The notes beneath the pieces were generated by a model. It made no database searches. It was not told the origin of the DNA and was given only the letters and a program-made list of their open reading frames with translations. A DNA stretch of 64,000 nucleotides from Paracoccus liaowanqingii (GTDB taxonomy: Bacteria > Pseudomonadota > Alphaproteobacteria > Rhodobacterales > Rhodobacteraceae). Both the position numbers and the translations under genes were made by a program. The stretch spans positions 1,900,501-1,964,500 of the forward strand of contig NZ_CP038439.1 in NCBI RefSeq assembly GCF_004683865.2. The letters run 5' to 3'. Below, in pieces: positions 27,191-37,594 of the stretch. How positions within the stretch are numbered: the stretch's first letter is position 1; every line of letters begins with the position of its first letter.

Positions 27191-28888
27191 ATGGACGACC
27201 TCGAACGCCGGATCGCGCAGGCGCGCGGCGACCTGCCCGCCGATCTGGTCCTGAGCGGCGGCCAGGTCTTCGACCTGATCACCGGCACGATGATCCCCGG
27301 CGACGTGGCGATCTGCGGCGACCGCATCGCGGGCATCGGCGCCGATTACGACGGCACCCGCATTCTCGACGTGACCGGCCTGACGCTGGTGCCGGGCTTC
27401 ATCGACACGCATCTGCATGTCGAAAGCAGCCTCGTCACCCCCTTCGAATTCGACCGCTGCGTGACGCCCCGCGGCATCACCACCGCCATCTGCGACCCGC
27501 ACGAGATCGCCAATGTCATCGGACCCGACGGCATCCGCTGGTTCCAGGCCGCCTCCGAACATCTGCTCATGGACCTGCGCGTCCAGCTGTCCTCCTGCGT
27601 CCCCTCGACGGACATGGAAACCTCCGGCGCCCAAATCGAGGCGGATGACCTCGCCCCCCTCATGCACCACCCCTCGGCCATCGGGCTGGCCGAGTTCATG
27701 AACTATCCCGGCGTCATCCACCGCGACCCCGCCGCCATGGCCAAGCTGAACCTCTTCGCGGGTGGCCATGTCGACGGCCATTGCCCCCAGCTGACCGGCC
27801 GCGATCTCAACGCCTATATCGCCGCCGGCATCCGCACCGAGCACGAGGCCACCACCGCCGACGAGGCTCTGGAGAAACTCCGCAAGGGCATGCGCGTCCT
27901 GATCCGCGAGGGCTCGGTCAGCAAGGATCTCGACGCCCTGCAGCCGATCCTGACGGAGGCCAGCAGCGCCTATCTGTGCCTCTGCACCGATGACCGCAAT
28001 CCGCTGGACATCGGCGAGCATGGCCATCTGGACTACATGATCCGCCGCCTGATTGCCCTTGGCACCTCGCCCTTGGCCGCCTATCGCGCCGCCTCGCTCT
28101 CGGCGGCCGAGGCCTTCGGGCTGAAGGATCGCGGGCTGATCGCGCCCGGGCTGCGCGCCGATATCGTGGCGCTCGACAGCCTGCAGGACTGCCGCGCGCA
28201 GCTGGTCCTGACGGCCGGGCGCGTGGTCGATGACGCGGCCTTCGCCGCCCGCGGCCATCTGGCCCCGGTGGGCCGCGCCTCGGTCCGCGCGCCCCGGGTC
28301 ACGCCCCAGGACTTCCGCTGCCCCGGCAACCGGACATCGACCCCGGTGATCGGCATTCTTGAAGGCAAGATCATCACCGAACACCTGACGCTGGACATCG
28401 CGCCCGAGGATGGCGACAAGCGCCCCGATCCAAGCCGCGACCTGACCCGCATCGCCGTGATCGAGCGGCATGGCAAGAGCGGCAACATCGCCACCGGCTT
28501 CGTGCAGGGCTTCGGCCTGACACGGGGCGCCATCGCCTCGACCGTCTGCCATGACCATCACAACATCGCCGTGGTGGGTGTCGAATACGACGACATGGCC
28601 CTGGCCGCCAACCGCCTGTCGCAGATCGAGGGCGGCTTCGTCGTGGTCCTCGACGGCCGGATCCTGGCCGAGCTGCCCCTGCCCGTCGCGGGCCTCATGA
28701 GCCTCGATCCCTTCGAGTCCGTCCGCGACCGCCTGATCGAGCTTCGCGCCGCCGCCCGTGCCTTGGGCACCACGCTCGAGGAACCGTTCCTGCAGCTGGC
28801 CTTCCTGGCCCTGCCCGTCATCCCCGCCCTCAAGATCACCGATCGCGGCATGGTGGATGTCGAGCGGTTCGAGATCATCGCCCCCTGA
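27191..28888 (+). CDS. ade: Adenine deaminase
   Basis: 565 residues of the amidohydrolase superfamily, AdeC type. The metal-binding motif [10 protein letters not shown] occupies 71-80; DPHEIANV and [12 protein letters not shown] follow, and the long C-terminal domain includes [20 protein letters not shown] and [13 protein letters not shown]. It converts adenine to hypoxanthine and ammonia for purine salvage. The Mn/Fe-dependent family has this two-part structure and length (about 550-600). It is preceded by a repeat and followed by another copy. Confidence 0.95.
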   Translation: MDDLERRIAQARGDLPADLVLSGGQVFDLITGTMIPGDVAICGDRIAGIGADYDGTRILDVTGLTLVPGFIDTHLHVESSLVTPFEFDRCVTPRGITTAICDPHEIANVIGPDGIRWFQAASEHLLMDLRVQLSSCVPSTDMETSGAQIEADDLAPLMHHPSAIGLAEFMNYPGVIHRDPAAMAKLNLFAGGHVDGHCPQLTGRDLNAYIAAGIRTEHEATTADEALEKLRKGMRVLIREGSVSKDLDALQPILTEASSAYLCLCTDDRNPLDIGEHGHLDYMIRRLIALGTSPLAAYRAASLSAAEAFGLKDRGLIAPGLRADIVALDSLQDCRAQLVLTAGRVVDDAAFAARGHLAPVGRASVRAPRVTPQDFRCPGNRTSTPVIGILEGKIITEHLTLDIAPEDGDKRPDPSRDLTRIAVIERHGKSGNIATGFVQGFGLTRGAIASTVCHDHHNIAVVGVEYDDMALAANRLSQIEGGFVVVLDGRILAELPLPVAGLMSLDPFESVRDRLIELRAAARALGTTLEEPFLQLAFLALPVIPALKITDRGMVDVERFEIIAP

Positions 28889-28889
28889 C

Positions 28890-28938
28890 CATCTTCTTCA
28901 CGCAAGTATCCGCGGGGGCGAGGGGGCGGCAGCCCCCT
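28890..28938. repeat. Intergenic CATCTTGG-type repeat, divergent copy 3
   Basis: CATCTTCTTCACGCAAGTAT resembles the CATCTTGG..AAATATCC element with changes, then a G run and a 7-bp GC hairpin (28921-28927 with 28932-28938). It lies between the convergent ade and cmk genes and touches the cmk stop, so it could terminate both. Confidence 0.55.
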
Positions 28939-29528
28939 CAGGCCGGGCTGCGGACCCGCGCGACCTCGGCGATGGCGCGCGCGACCGCATCTCCGATGCT
29001 CAGGCTGCTGGTGTCCAGCACGACCGCGTCCTCGGCGGGCCGCAGGGGCGCCACCTCGCGCTGGCTGTCGCGCAGGTCACGCTCGCGCAACTCGGCCAGC
29101 ATCCGGTCGGGTTCGGCGCCCAGTTCGGCGGCGCGGCGGGCGGCGCGCACCTCGTCCGAGGCGGTGACATACAGCTTCACCTGCGCCCCGGGGCAGATGA
29201 CCGTGCCGATGTCGCGCCCGTCCAGGACCGCGCCGGGTTCCTGCGCGGCAAAGCTGTGCTGGAAGGCCACCAGCGCCGCGCGCACCTCGGGGATGGCGGC
29301 GATGCGGCTGGCGGCCTGCCCCGCCGCCGCGCTGCGCAGATCGTCGCGGGCCAGATCGTCCGCCGTCAGCCCCCGGGCCGCCGCCACCGGATCGCCCCCC
29401 TTGGCCCCCGTCGCCCGATAGAGCAACCCGGTATCCAGGTGGTGAAACCCCAGATGCGCCGCCAGCGCGCGCGAGATGGTACCCTTGCCCGAGGCTGCGG
29501 GTCCGTCGATGGCGATGATGAAAGGCAT
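28938..29528 (-). CDS. cmk: Cytidylate kinase
   Basis: 196 residues. P-loop GPAASGKGT (9-17) in [32 protein letters not shown] and [13 protein letters not shown] match the CMP-binding region; [20 protein letters not shown] is the lid and adenine-binding end. It phosphorylates CMP and dCMP. Slightly short (family about 220): the stretch following LLYRA is condensed. It converges with ade. Often upstream of rpsA, which is not present here. Confidence 0.93.
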   Translation of the reverse strand: MPFIIAIDGPAASGKGTISRALAAHLGFHHLDTGLLYRATGAKGGDPVAAARGLTADDLARDDLRSAAAGQAASRIAAIPEVRAALVAFQHSFAAQEPGAVLDGRDIGTVICPGAQVKLYVTASDEVRAARRAAELGAEPDRMLAELRERDLRDSQREVAPLRPAEDAVVLDTSSLSIGDAVARAIAEVARVRSPA

Positions 29529-29710
29529 GTAACACGGTCCGGATGCAGGGAAATCTGGACCATGTTGTGCATCCCCCGCGCGCAAAGGTCCAGCCCCGGC
29601 ACCGCCCCCGCAGGGCGTCCCCGGCGCAGCCGGAAACGGGCCGAACCGCTTCGTTTTCGTTAACGATGTCTTAAATTTATTCCTTGGCAAACGTCCGTCC
29701 GCGCCCTCCA

Positions 29711-30508
29711 ATGGCGTTTTCATCGTTGTCCAGGTTCGTGATCCAGATGTTTCCATATGCCATCGAACGCCTTCTGGTTGTCGAGACGGTGCCCGAAATC
29801 CGCGAGGTCTTCCTCGAGGGCGCCGCGCAGCTGGGCTTCGACTTCGCACTCTATGCGGCGCAGTTCATGCTGAGCGTGCCCTCCTCGGTGCTGCGCGACA
29901 AGCCCATCGTCTTCACCAACTTTCCCCTGCAGCTGATGGCCGCGGCGCAGATGCTGGGCCGGCTGGACAGCGACCCCTGGATCCAGTGGGTGCTGGACAA
30001 TGACGGAGAGATCGCGGCCGACGATCTGCAGGCCCTGCCGGGCGTCGTCTCGCCCTCGCTGCAGCTTGCGGCCCGGCACGGGCTGGGCCAGTGCCAGATC
30101 GTCAGCCTGCGCGACAAGGTGCTGGACAGCGTGGGCGCGGTGCTGGTCGTCCCGGAACAGGGGGCGGATGCCGCCACCCTGGCGCGGCGCTGGCGGCAGT
30201 CGGGGCGCGAATTGCGGGTGCTGGCCTGGGTCATGCACATGCGCATCGCCACGATGAACCGCGCCCTGCCCGTCACCACCCTGACCCCCCGCCAGCGCGA
30301 GGTGCTGACCTGGCGATCCGCCGGCAAGACCGTCGGAGAGGTCGCCACGATCCTCGGCATCACCCCCGCCACGGTCGAAAAGCACACCCGGCTGGCCCGC
30401 GAGGCCCTGGGGGTCGCGACGACCTCTCAGGCCGTTCTCAAGGCGCATGTCTGCCGCCTTCTCGTCCCGCCCGACCCGAGCGGACCGCGCGGCCCAGGCC
30501 TGTCCTGA
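29711..30508 (+). CDS. LuxR-family transcriptional regulator
   Basis: 265 residues. The N-terminal half (about 20-180) resembles an autoinducer-binding-type sensor domain, with [16 protein letters not shown] (about 85-100). The C-terminal helix-turn-helix is clear: [20 protein letters not shown] then [20 protein letters not shown] (about 197-235). It likely controls transcription as a dimer. No luxI-type synthase lies in the window, so a ligand is unknown. Start is uncertain: TTG 29684, ATG 29711 and ATG 29747 are all in frame and none has a good ribosome binding site. The AT-rich 29655-29685 probably holds its promoter. Confidence 0.8.
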   Translation: MAFSSLSRFVIQMFPYAIERLLVVETVPEIREVFLEGAAQLGFDFALYAAQFMLSVPSSVLRDKPIVFTNFPLQLMAAAQMLGRLDSDPWIQWVLDNDGEIAADDLQALPGVVSPSLQLAARHGLGQCQIVSLRDKVLDSVGAVLVVPEQGADAATLARRWRQSGRELRVLAWVMHMRIATMNRALPVTTLTPRQREVLTWRSAGKTVGEVATILGITPATVEKHTRLAREALGVATTSQAVLKAHVCRLLVPPDPSGPRGPGLS

Positions 30509-30643
30509 TCGCCGGGCCACCCGGCCAGGACCGGCAGCTTTCCCCCGCCGCCCCCGGCCCCGGCAGGCCCCCCGGACGCATGAGCCGGGGCAGCCCCGGG
30601 GTCCGTCCGCGCGGCCCCATCACCCTGCCCCGACACCCGGACA

Positions 30644-30670
30644 GCAAAATGCCGGCCCGAGGGCCGGCAT
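30644..30670 (-). terminator. Terminator of the rpsB-tsf operon
   Basis: ATGCCGGCC (30649-30657) pairs with GGCCGGCAT (30662-30670). On the minus strand the stem is followed by TTTTGCT. It lies 28 nt after the tsf stop codon. Confidence 0.8.
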
Positions 30671-30697
30671 GTCACCGTGTCATCCGGCAGAAGGGGA

Positions 30698-31576
30698 TCA
30701 GGCGCCGCTGAGGGTCTTGGCGACCTCGGCCGCGAAATCCTCTTCCTTCTTCTCGATGCCTTCACCCACGGCCACGCGGGCGAAGCCCACGATGGTCGCG
30801 CCCTGCTCCTTGGCCGCGTCCGCCACGGTCAGGTCGGGATTGATGACGAACTTCTGGCCGGTCAGCGTGACCTCTTCGAAGAACTTCTTCATGCGGCCTT
30901 CGATCATCTTCTCGATCACGGCCTCGGGCTTGCCCGATTCGCGCGCCTGCTCGGTCAGGACCTGCTTTTCGCGCTCGACCAGCGCGGGATCCAGGTCGGC
31001 TTCGCCGAGCGAGGCGGGCGCGGTGGCCGCGACATGCATCGCGATCTGGCGGCCGATCTCGGCATTGCCGCCGTCCAGGCCGACCAGCACGCCGATCTTG
31101 CCCATGCCGTCGGCGGCCGCGTTGTGCACGTAATGCACGACGGTCGGCGCGGTCACGACGACCATGCGGCGCAGGGACATGTTCTCGCCGATCTTGGCGA
31201 TGGCGTCGGTCAGCACTTCGGACACGGGCTTGCCGTCGATCTGCGCGGTCTTCAGCGCCTCGATGTCGTCGACTTCCAGCGCGGCCTGGGCGATCTTGCG
31301 CACCATGGCCTGGAATTCCTCGTTCTTGCCGACGAAGTCGGTTTCCGAGTTCACCTCGACCGCGACACCCTTGCCGTCCTTGACGGCGACGGCCACCAGG
31401 CCCTCGGCAGCCACGCGGCCGGACTTCTTGGCGGCCTTCGACAGGCCCTTGGTGCGCAGCCAGTCGACGGCGGCATCCATGTCGCCTTCGGTCTCGGTCA
31501 GGGCCTTCTTGGCGTCCATCATGCCCGCGCCGGTCATCTCGCGCAGTTCCTTCACCATCGCTGCGGTGATTGCCAT
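30698..31576 (-). CDS. tsf: Elongation factor Ts
   Basis: 292 residues. Begins [20 protein letters not shown] with the canonical [24 protein letters not shown]-like N-terminal domain, followed by the core EF-Tu-interacting domain with [12 protein letters not shown] (about 80-91) that contains the TDFV motif. It releases GDP from EF-Tu. GAGGAGAC precedes the ATG at 31576. Forms the rpsB-tsf operon, 84 nt after rpsB. Confidence 0.97.
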   Translation of the reverse strand: MAITAAMVKELREMTGAGMMDAKKALTETEGDMDAAVDWLRTKGLSKAAKKSGRVAAEGLVAVAVKDGKGVAVEVNSETDFVGKNEEFQAMVRKIAQAALEVDDIEALKTAQIDGKPVSEVLTDAIAKIGENMSLRRMVVVTAPTVVHYVHNAAADGMGKIGVLVGLDGGNAEIGRQIAMHVAATAPASLGEADLDPALVEREKQVLTEQARESGKPEAVIEKMIEGRMKKFFEEVTLTGQKFVINPDLTVADAAKEQGATIVGFARVAVGEGIEKKEEDFAAEVAKTLSGA

Positions 31577-31660
31577 ATCCGTCTCCTCTGTGTTCAACAC
31601 GTCAGGCGGGGCATATCCCCGCCTGACGACAATTCGATGAAAGGGGCGATCCGGAGGGGA

Positions 31661-32446
31661 TCAGGCCTCGGCCGGTGCCTCTTCGGCGACGGGGGCCTCG
31701 TCCATCATCTCTTCCGGGGCATCGGCCAGCGAGCCCAGATCGACGCCCGAGGCGCCCATATGGGCGGTCATGCCGTCCAGAGCCGCGCGGCTGACCAGGT
31801 CGCAATACAGCGAGATGGCGCGGGCCGCGTCGTCATTGCCCGGGATGATGTAGTCGATGCCGTCGGGCGAGCAGTTGGTGTCGACCACGGCCACGACCGG
31901 GATGCCCAGCTTCTTGGCTTCCAGGATGGCCAGGTCTTCCTTGTTCACGTCGATGACGAAGATCAGGTCGGGAAGGCCGCCCATGTCGCGGATGCCGCCG
32001 AGCGAGGCCTGCAGTTTGGTCTGCTCGCGCTCGAGCTGCAGGCGCTCTTTCTTGGTCAGGCCCTCGGCACCGCCGGCCATCGTCTCGTCGATCGCCTTCA
32101 GGCGGTTGATCGACTGGCTGACGGTCTTCCAGTTGGTCAGCGTGCCGCCCAGCCAGCGGTGGTTCATGTAGAACTGCGCCGACTTCTCGGCCGCTTCCGC
32201 GATCGAGCGCTGCGCCTGGCGCTTGGTGCCGACGAACAGCACGCGGCCGCCCTTGGCGACCGTGTCGCGCACGACCTGCAGGGCCGCGTCCAGCATCGGC
32301 AGCGTCTGCGTCAGGTCGAGGATGTGGATGCCGTTGCGGTCACCATAGATGAACTCGCCCATGCGGGGGTTCCAGCGTTGGGTCTGGTGACCATAGTGAA
32401 CGCCAGCTTCAAGAAGCTGACGCAGCGTGAATTCGGGAAGCGCCAT
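31661..32446 (-). CDS. rpsB: 30S ribosomal protein S2
   Basis: 261 residues. [20 protein letters not shown] opening, [34 protein letters not shown] and [19 protein letters not shown] are S2 landmarks. The C-terminal acidic Ala/Glu extension ([12 protein letters not shown]) is typical of alphaproteobacteria. Sits on the 30S subunit near the neck. The ATG has AGGAACTCCTC upstream. First gene of rpsB-tsf. Confidence 0.97.
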   Translation of the reverse strand: MALPEFTLRQLLEAGVHYGHQTQRWNPRMGEFIYGDRNGIHILDLTQTLPMLDAALQVVRDTVAKGGRVLFVGTKRQAQRSIAEAAEKSAQFYMNHRWLGGTLTNWKTVSQSINRLKAIDETMAGGAEGLTKKERLQLEREQTKLQASLGGIRDMGGLPDLIFVIDVNKEDLAILEAKKLGIPVVAVVDTNCSPDGIDYIIPGNDDAARAISLYCDLVSRAALDGMTAHMGASGVDLGSLADAPEEMMDEAPVAEEAPAEA

Positions 32447-32664
32447 GAGGAGTTCCTTTCCGGTTTGCGCCTTGGCAGGGGATCTCAGGGCGGATGCCCC
32501 AACCGGTGGACCGTTCGCGGATGTCTCCCGCGAGGGCCCGCCCCTGCCTGTGAAGTGTGCGCGCCTTAGACCGCGCCGTGCGTCGATGCAAGCGGATTCG
32601 CCCGCGGGCCGGGGCACCGGGCGCGCGATAGCGGTAACGAAGCGCTTGCATCAGGGGGCCCTTT

Positions 32665-32704
32665 GGGGTCAGGTCGGGGCGGTTTTTCCCCGACTCCTGA
32701 CCCC
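32665..32704 (+). promoter_or_regulatory. Strong leader hairpin in front of eda
   Basis: GGGGTCAGGTCGGGG (32665-32679) pairs with CCCCGACTCCTGACCCC (32688-32704), giving 15 bp with a 2-nt bulge and a loop containing TTTTT. The eda ribosome binding site AGAGGTG begins 2 nt after the stem, 12 nt before the ATG. A regulatory leader is likely; the ligand or protein is unknown. Confidence 0.55.
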
Positions 32705-32716
32705 CAGAGGTGCGCC

Positions 32717-33361
32717 ATGACCCCCGAACTGCAATCCCGCCGGACCAAGGCGCTGTGCGAGCTGGCCCCGGTCATCCCGGTCATCGTGATCCGCGACGCC
32801 GCCCATGCCGCCGACCTGGCCCGCGCGCTGATCGCCGGCGGGCTGCCGGTGCTGGAGGTGACGCTGCGCTCGGACGCGGCGCTGGACGCGATCCGCGCCA
32901 TGTCGGCGGTCGAGGGCGGCAATGTCGGCGCGGGCACGGTCCTGACCCCCGACGACGCCAAGCGCGCCAAGGATGCGGGCGCGACCTTCGCCGTCTCGCC
33001 CGGCCTGACGGACCGGCTGATCACGGCCTGCGCGGATCTGGAGCTGCCGCTGCTGCCCGGCACGGTCACGGCCTCCGAGGTGATGCGGGCCCTGGATGCA
33101 GGCTTCGACATGCTCAAGTTCTTCCCCGCCGAGGCGGTGGGCGGCGCGCCCGCGCTGAAATCGCTGGCGGGCCCCCTGCCCAAGGTCAGCTTCTGCCCGA
33201 CGGGCGGGGTCACGCCGCAGAACGCCAACAGCTACCTGTCGCTGCCCAACGTGGTCTGCGTCGGCGGCAGCTGGATCGTGACCGATGCCGATGCGGCCGC
33301 GGGCAACTGGCAGGCCATCGAGGACCGCGCCCGCACCGCCGCCGCCCTGCCCCGCGGCTGA
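32717..33361 (+). CDS. eda: 2-dehydro-3-deoxy-phosphogluconate aldolase
   Basis: 214 residues, class I aldolase of the KDPG/KHG family. Catalytic Glu47 in LPVLEVTLRS, phosphate loop segment LPGTVTASEVMRALDAGF, and Schiff-base Lys134 in DMLKFFPAEAVGG. It splits KDPG to pyruvate and glyceraldehyde 3-phosphate in the Entner-Doudoroff pathway. The ATG at 32717 (AGAGGTG upstream) is preferred over a longer reading through the leader hairpin. edd is not adjacent. Confidence 0.95.
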   Translation: MTPELQSRRTKALCELAPVIPVIVIRDAAHAADLARALIAGGLPVLEVTLRSDAALDAIRAMSAVEGGNVGAGTVLTPDDAKRAKDAGATFAVSPGLTDRLITACADLELPLLPGTVTASEVMRALDAGFDMLKFFPAEAVGGAPALKSLAGPLPKVSFCPTGGVTPQNANSYLSLPNVVCVGGSWIVTDADAAAGNWQAIEDRARTAAALPRG

Positions 33362-33362
33362 C

Positions 33363-34562
33363 ATGACCGACCTGGCCCGGGCGCGCCGCAACACCATCGT
33401 CCTCGTGCTGGCGCAGGCGATCCTGGGCGCGCAGATGTCGGTCATCTTCATCATCGGCGGGCTGGCGGGGCAGATCCTGTCCCCCCATCCCTGCCTGGTG
33501 ACCCTGCCCTTGTCGATGATCATCCTGGGCTCGGCCCTGTCGGCCCGGCCGCTGGCGCGCTTCATGCAGGCGCGCGGGCGGCAGGCGGGGTTCCTGCTGG
33601 CCGTCGTGGCGGGCGCCCTGGGGGCCGCCGTGGCGGCGGCAGGGCTGTGGGTCGGGTCCTTCTGGCTGTTCACGGCCGGGTCCATGCTGACAGGCGTCTA
33701 CATGTCGGCGCAGGGCTTCTACCGCTTCGCCGCCACCGACACCGCGCCCGAGGACTATGCGCCGCGCGCGATTTCCTGGGTGATGGCCGGGGGGCTGGCG
33801 GCGGCGATCATCGGTCCGGCGCTGGTGCGCCTGACCAGCGACCTGACCGTGGTGCCGTTCCTGGCCACCTATCTGGCGGTGATCGCGCTGAACCTGACGG
33901 GGCCGTTCCTCTTCGCCTTCCTGGACATCCCCACCCCGCCTGCCCGGCAGGACAGCGACCCCGCCGGGCGCCCGATGGGGCAGATCCTGCGCAGCCCGGC
34001 CATCGCGGTGGCGATGATCTGCGGCACCGTGTCCTATGCGCTGATGAACCTGGTGATGACCTCGACCCCGCTGGCGGTGGTGGGCTGCGGCTTCGCGACC
34101 TCGGACGCGGCCAATATCGTCAGCGCCCATGTGCTGGCGATGTTCGCGCCCAGCTTCGTCACCGGCCACCTGATCGCCCGCTTCGGGGCCGAGCCGATCG
34201 TGGGCATCGGCCTGGCGATCCTGGCCGCCGCCGGCACCGTCGCCCTGACGGGGGTGGAGCTGCCGCAGTTCTACCTCACCCTGATCCTTCTGGGGATCGG
34301 CTGGAATTTCGGCTATATTGGCGCCACCACCATGCTGACCCGCGCCCATGCCCCCGAGGAGCGGGGCCGCGTGCAGGGAACCAACGACCTAGTTGTCTTC
34401 GGGGGGGTGTTCCTGGCCTCGCTGTCCTCGGGCGGGCTGATGAACTGTTCGGGCGGATCGGTTCAGGCGGGCTGGAACGCGGTGAACCTGTCGATGCTGC
34501 CCCTGCTGGTGCTGGCCGGGGCGGCGCTGATCTGGCTGGCGCTGCGGCCGAAGCCGCTCTGA
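33363..34562 (+). CDS. MFS transporter
   Basis: 399 residues with about 11-12 membrane helices, beginning MTDLARARRNTIVLVLAQAI. QGFYRFAATDTAPEDYAPRA and LLGIGWNFGYIGATTMLTRA resemble the YnfM/YfcJ-like branch with an MDR-like inner loop. NDLVVFGGVFLASLSSGGLM near the C-terminus is also typical of this group. Substrate unknown. It starts 1 nt after the eda stop, so it is co-transcribed; sugar-acid or efflux transport is possible, but only inference. Confidence 0.85.
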   Translation: MTDLARARRNTIVLVLAQAILGAQMSVIFIIGGLAGQILSPHPCLVTLPLSMIILGSALSARPLARFMQARGRQAGFLLAVVAGALGAAVAAAGLWVGSFWLFTAGSMLTGVYMSAQGFYRFAATDTAPEDYAPRAISWVMAGGLAAAIIGPALVRLTSDLTVVPFLATYLAVIALNLTGPFLFAFLDIPTPPARQDSDPAGRPMGQILRSPAIAVAMICGTVSYALMNLVMTSTPLAVVGCGFATSDAANIVSAHVLAMFAPSFVTGHLIARFGAEPIVGIGLAILAAAGTVALTGVELPQFYLTLILLGIGWNFGYIGATTMLTRAHAPEERGRVQGTNDLVVFGGVFLASLSSGGLMNCSGGSVQAGWNAVNLSMLPLLVLAGAALIWLALRPKPL

Positions 34563-34628
34563 CGTCGGGGGCGGACCGGGTGTTTCACACCCCCGGACCC
34601 CCGCGGGATATGCCCGGACCGATGCAGG

Positions 34629-36212
34629 TCAGATGAGGGTCTTCTGCTCGGGCGGGGCGGGCCTGCGGCGCTTGGGCCGGTCGGGGGCGCCCTCGGGGCG
34701 CACGGTCACGCGCCGCTCGTCGGCAAATTGCAGATCCAGCCGCGGGGCCTGTGCCGCGGCATCGGGGCTGGTGATGACGCGACCATCAGGGCCGCGCACG
34801 ATCACGAAGCCGCGCCGCAGCGTCTCGTCGGGCCCGAGGGACTGGCGCATCCGGTCCAGCCGCTGCACCGCATCGCGGCGCTGCGCCTGGCCGCGGCGCA
34901 GGCCCACAGCCAGCCGCTGGTCCAATTCAGCCAGCCGGGCGCGCTGCTGGATGATGGCGCGGCGCGCGGTGGCCTCGACCCGCGCCAGCGAGCTGTCCAG
35001 CCGTTCCTGCAACTGGGTCAGGCGGTCGCGCGTGCGGTCGAGGCGGCGGGCGCGGGCGCTGTCCAGCCGCGTCGCGGCCCGGTCCAGCGCATGGCGCTTG
35101 GCCGCCGTGAACTGGCGCAGCGTGGCCGCAGGCATCGGACGCCGCGCCAGCCGGTCGCGCCGCGCCCGCACCCCGTGGCGCAGCGCGGGTTCCAGGCGCG
35201 CGCCCTGCAGGTCCAGACGCTGGCGCGCCCCGTCGGTCAGGGCCGAGGGGCGGCCCATCGCGCGGGCCAGATCGCGCAGGCGCTGGCGGGGGCGCTGCAG
35301 GCCCTGCACCCTGCTGCGGGCCATGCGCGCGCCCGCCTCGGCCAGACGCGCGGCCAGGTCGGCGCGGACCGGCACGGCCATCTCGGCCGCCGCCGTGGGC
35401 GTGGGCGCCCGACGGTCGGCGGCAAAGTCGATCAGCGTCGTGTCGGTCTCGTGCCCCACGGCCGAGATCAGGGGGATGGCGCTGTCGGCTGCCGCGCGCA
35501 CGACGGCCTCTTCGTTGAAGCCCCACAGGTCCTCGAGGCTGCCGCCGCCGCGCGCCACGATGATAAGGTCGGGGCGCGGGACCGGCCCCTCCGGGGGCAG
35601 CGCGTTGAAGCCGCGGATGGCGGCGCTGACCTGCGGCGCGCAGCCCTCGCCCTGCACGGCCACCGGCCAGATCAGCACGCGGGTCGGGAAGCGGTCGCGC
35701 AGCCGGTGCAGGATGTCGCGGATCACCGCGCCCGAGGGCGAGGTCACCACCCCGATCACGCGCGGCAGGAAGGGCAGCGGGCACTTGCGATCCTCGTCGA
35801 ACAGCCCCTCGGCGGCCAGCGCCTTGCGGCGGCGGTCCAGCATGGCCATCAGCGCGCCGGCGCCGGCGGGCTCGATCTGGTCGACGATCATCTGGTACTT
35901 GGACTGGCCCGGGAAGGTGGTCAGGCGGCCGGTGGCGATGACCTCCATCCCCTCCTCGGGGCGTTGGACCAGGCGCGCGGCCTGCCCCTTCCAGGTGACG
36001 GCGGCCAGCACGGCGCGGTCGTCCTTGAGGTCGAAATACAGATGCCCCGAGCCGGGGCGCGACACGCGGCCCACCTCGGCGCGCACGCGCACGCGGCCGA
36101 ACTGGTCCTCGATGCTGCGCTTGAGGGCCCCCGACAGTTCGGACACCGTGAATTCATGCGCGTTGCTGCCCGGTTCGGCGGCATCCTCGGGGTCGTCGTC
36201 CAACAGATCCAT
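34629..36212 (-). CDS. xseA: Exodeoxyribonuclease VII large subunit
   Basis: 527 residues. N-terminal OB fold (about 20-115, EFTVSELSGALKRSIEDQFG, GHLYFDLKDDRAVLAAV), the central catalytic region with PSGAVIRDILHRLRDRFPTR, LIIVARGGGSLEDLWGFNEE and SAVGHETDTTLIDFAADRRA, then a long Arg-rich coiled coil (about 290-470). With XseB it degrades single-stranded DNA to oligonucleotides. The C-terminal tail has RPKRRRPAPPEQ. Divergent from purD. Confidence 0.96.
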   Translation of the reverse strand: MDLLDDDPEDAAEPGSNAHEFTVSELSGALKRSIEDQFGRVRVRAEVGRVSRPGSGHLYFDLKDDRAVLAAVTWKGQAARLVQRPEEGMEVIATGRLTTFPGQSKYQMIVDQIEPAGAGALMAMLDRRRKALAAEGLFDEDRKCPLPFLPRVIGVVTSPSGAVIRDILHRLRDRFPTRVLIWPVAVQGEGCAPQVSAAIRGFNALPPEGPVPRPDLIIVARGGGSLEDLWGFNEEAVVRAAADSAIPLISAVGHETDTTLIDFAADRRAPTPTAAAEMAVPVRADLAARLAEAGARMARSRVQGLQRPRQRLRDLARAMGRPSALTDGARQRLDLQGARLEPALRHGVRARRDRLARRPMPAATLRQFTAAKRHALDRAATRLDSARARRLDRTRDRLTQLQERLDSSLARVEATARRAIIQQRARLAELDQRLAVGLRRGQAQRRDAVQRLDRMRQSLGPDETLRRGFVIVRGPDGRVITSPDAAAQAPRLDLQFADERRVTVRPEGAPDRPKRRRPAPPEQKTLI

Positions 36213-36274
36213 GCGGCTTGTTCCCTTGTCTGGGCCAGACTAGAACGCCGCAAGGTCAAGCGAAAGGGCGGCAG

Positions 36275-37531
36275 ATGAATATCCTGATCCTGGGCGGCGG
36301 CGGGCGCGAACATGCGCTGGCCTGGGCCATCCGGCAGAACCCGAAATGCGACCGGCTGATCGTGGCACCGGGCAATGCGGGCATCGCGGGCCTGGCCGAC
36401 TGTGCCGATCTGGACGTGCTGTCGCGGGCCGAGGTGCTGGACTTCGTGCAGGACAATGCCATCGACTTCGTGGTGGTGGGCCCCGAGGCGCCGCTGGCCG
36501 CGGGCGTGTCGGACGCCCTGCGCGCGGCGGGCATCCTGGTCTTCGGCCCCAGCCAGGCCGCGGCCCAGCTGGAGGCCTCCAAGACCTTCACCAAGGAGAT
36601 CTGCGATGCCTGCGCCGCCCCCACCGCGGCCTGGGCGCGCTTCACCGACGGCCCCGCCGCCCGCGATCACGTGACGGCCACGGGCGCGCCCATCGTGGTC
36701 AAGGCCGATGGGCTGGCCGCCGGCAAGGGCGTCACCGTGGCCATGACCCTGGCCGAGGCCCATGCCGCCATCGACGCCATCTTCGACGGCGAGTTCGGCG
36801 AGATGTCCGTGGTCGTCGAGGAGTTCATGGAGGGCGAGGAGGCCAGCTTCTTCATCCTCTCGGACGGCACGACCTGCCTGCCCATCGGCACCGCCCAGGA
36901 CCACAAGCGCGTGGGCGACGGCGACAGCGGGCCCAATACCGGCGGCATGGGCGCCTACAGCCCCGCCCCGGTGCTGACGCCCGCGCTGCAGGACCAGGTG
37001 ATGGCGCGGATCGTGCGCCCGACCATCGCCGAGATGGCGCGCCGCGGCATGCCCTTCCAGGGCGTCCTCTATGCCGGGCTGATGATCCAAGGCGGCCAGG
37101 CGCGGCTGGTCGAATACAATGTCCGCTTCGGCGATCCGGAATGCCAGGCACTGATGATGCGGCTCGGCGCGCAGATCCTGGACCTGCTGCTGGCCTGCGC
37201 CGAGGAGCGCCTGGCCGAGGCGCAGGTGGTCTGGGCCGACGATCACGCCCTGACCGTGGTGATGGCCGCCAAGGGCTATCCCGGCGCCTACGACAAGGGC
37301 AGCCGCATCGCCGGGTTGCAGGACCTGCCCGAAACCTCGTTCCAGATGACCTTCCATGCCGGGACCGCCGGATCGGACGGCGCGATCGTCGCCACCGGCG
37401 GGCGGGTCCTCGGCTGCACCGGGCGCGGCGCGACCCTGGCCGAGGCGCACCAGCGCGCCTATGCCCTCGTCGACGCGATCGACTGGCCGGAAGGCTTCTG
37501 CCGCCGCGACATCGGCTGGCGGGCGCTCTGA
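36275..37531 (+). CDS. purD: Phosphoribosylamine-glycine ligase
   Basis: 418 residues, ATP-grasp fold. Starts [20 protein letters not shown]; landmarks are [76 protein letters not shown] split over about 208-232, and [13 protein letters not shown]. It makes GAR in purine synthesis. The ATG at 36275 is chosen because all family members start at this strand. A CATCTTGG repeat follows the stop. Confidence 0.97.
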   Translation: MNILILGGGGREHALAWAIRQNPKCDRLIVAPGNAGIAGLADCADLDVLSRAEVLDFVQDNAIDFVVVGPEAPLAAGVSDALRAAGILVFGPSQAAAQLEASKTFTKEICDACAAPTAAWARFTDGPAARDHVTATGAPIVVKADGLAAGKGVTVAMTLAEAHAAIDAIFDGEFGEMSVVVEEFMEGEEASFFILSDGTTCLPIGTAQDHKRVGDGDSGPNTGGMGAYSPAPVLTPALQDQVMARIVRPTIAEMARRGMPFQGVLYAGLMIQGGQARLVEYNVRFGDPECQALMMRLGAQILDLLLACAEERLAEAQVVWADDHALTVVMAAKGYPGAYDKGSRIAGLQDLPETSFQMTFHAGTAGSDGAIVATGGRVLGCTGRGATLAEAHQRAYALVDAIDWPEGFCRRDIGWRAL

Positions 37532-37535
37532 CCCT

Positions 37536-37594
37536 TTCATCTTGGCAGAAATATCCCCGCCGGAGGCATCCGGCAGGGACACCGGGCGCTGCCC
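37536..37594. repeat. Intergenic CATCTTGG..AAATATCC repeat, copy 4
   Basis: TTTCATCTTGGCAGAAATAT followed by CCCC and a hairpin GCCGGA/TCCGGC (37559-37574). It fills the gap between the convergent purD and prs genes, starting 5 nt after the purD stop codon. Confidence 0.75.
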
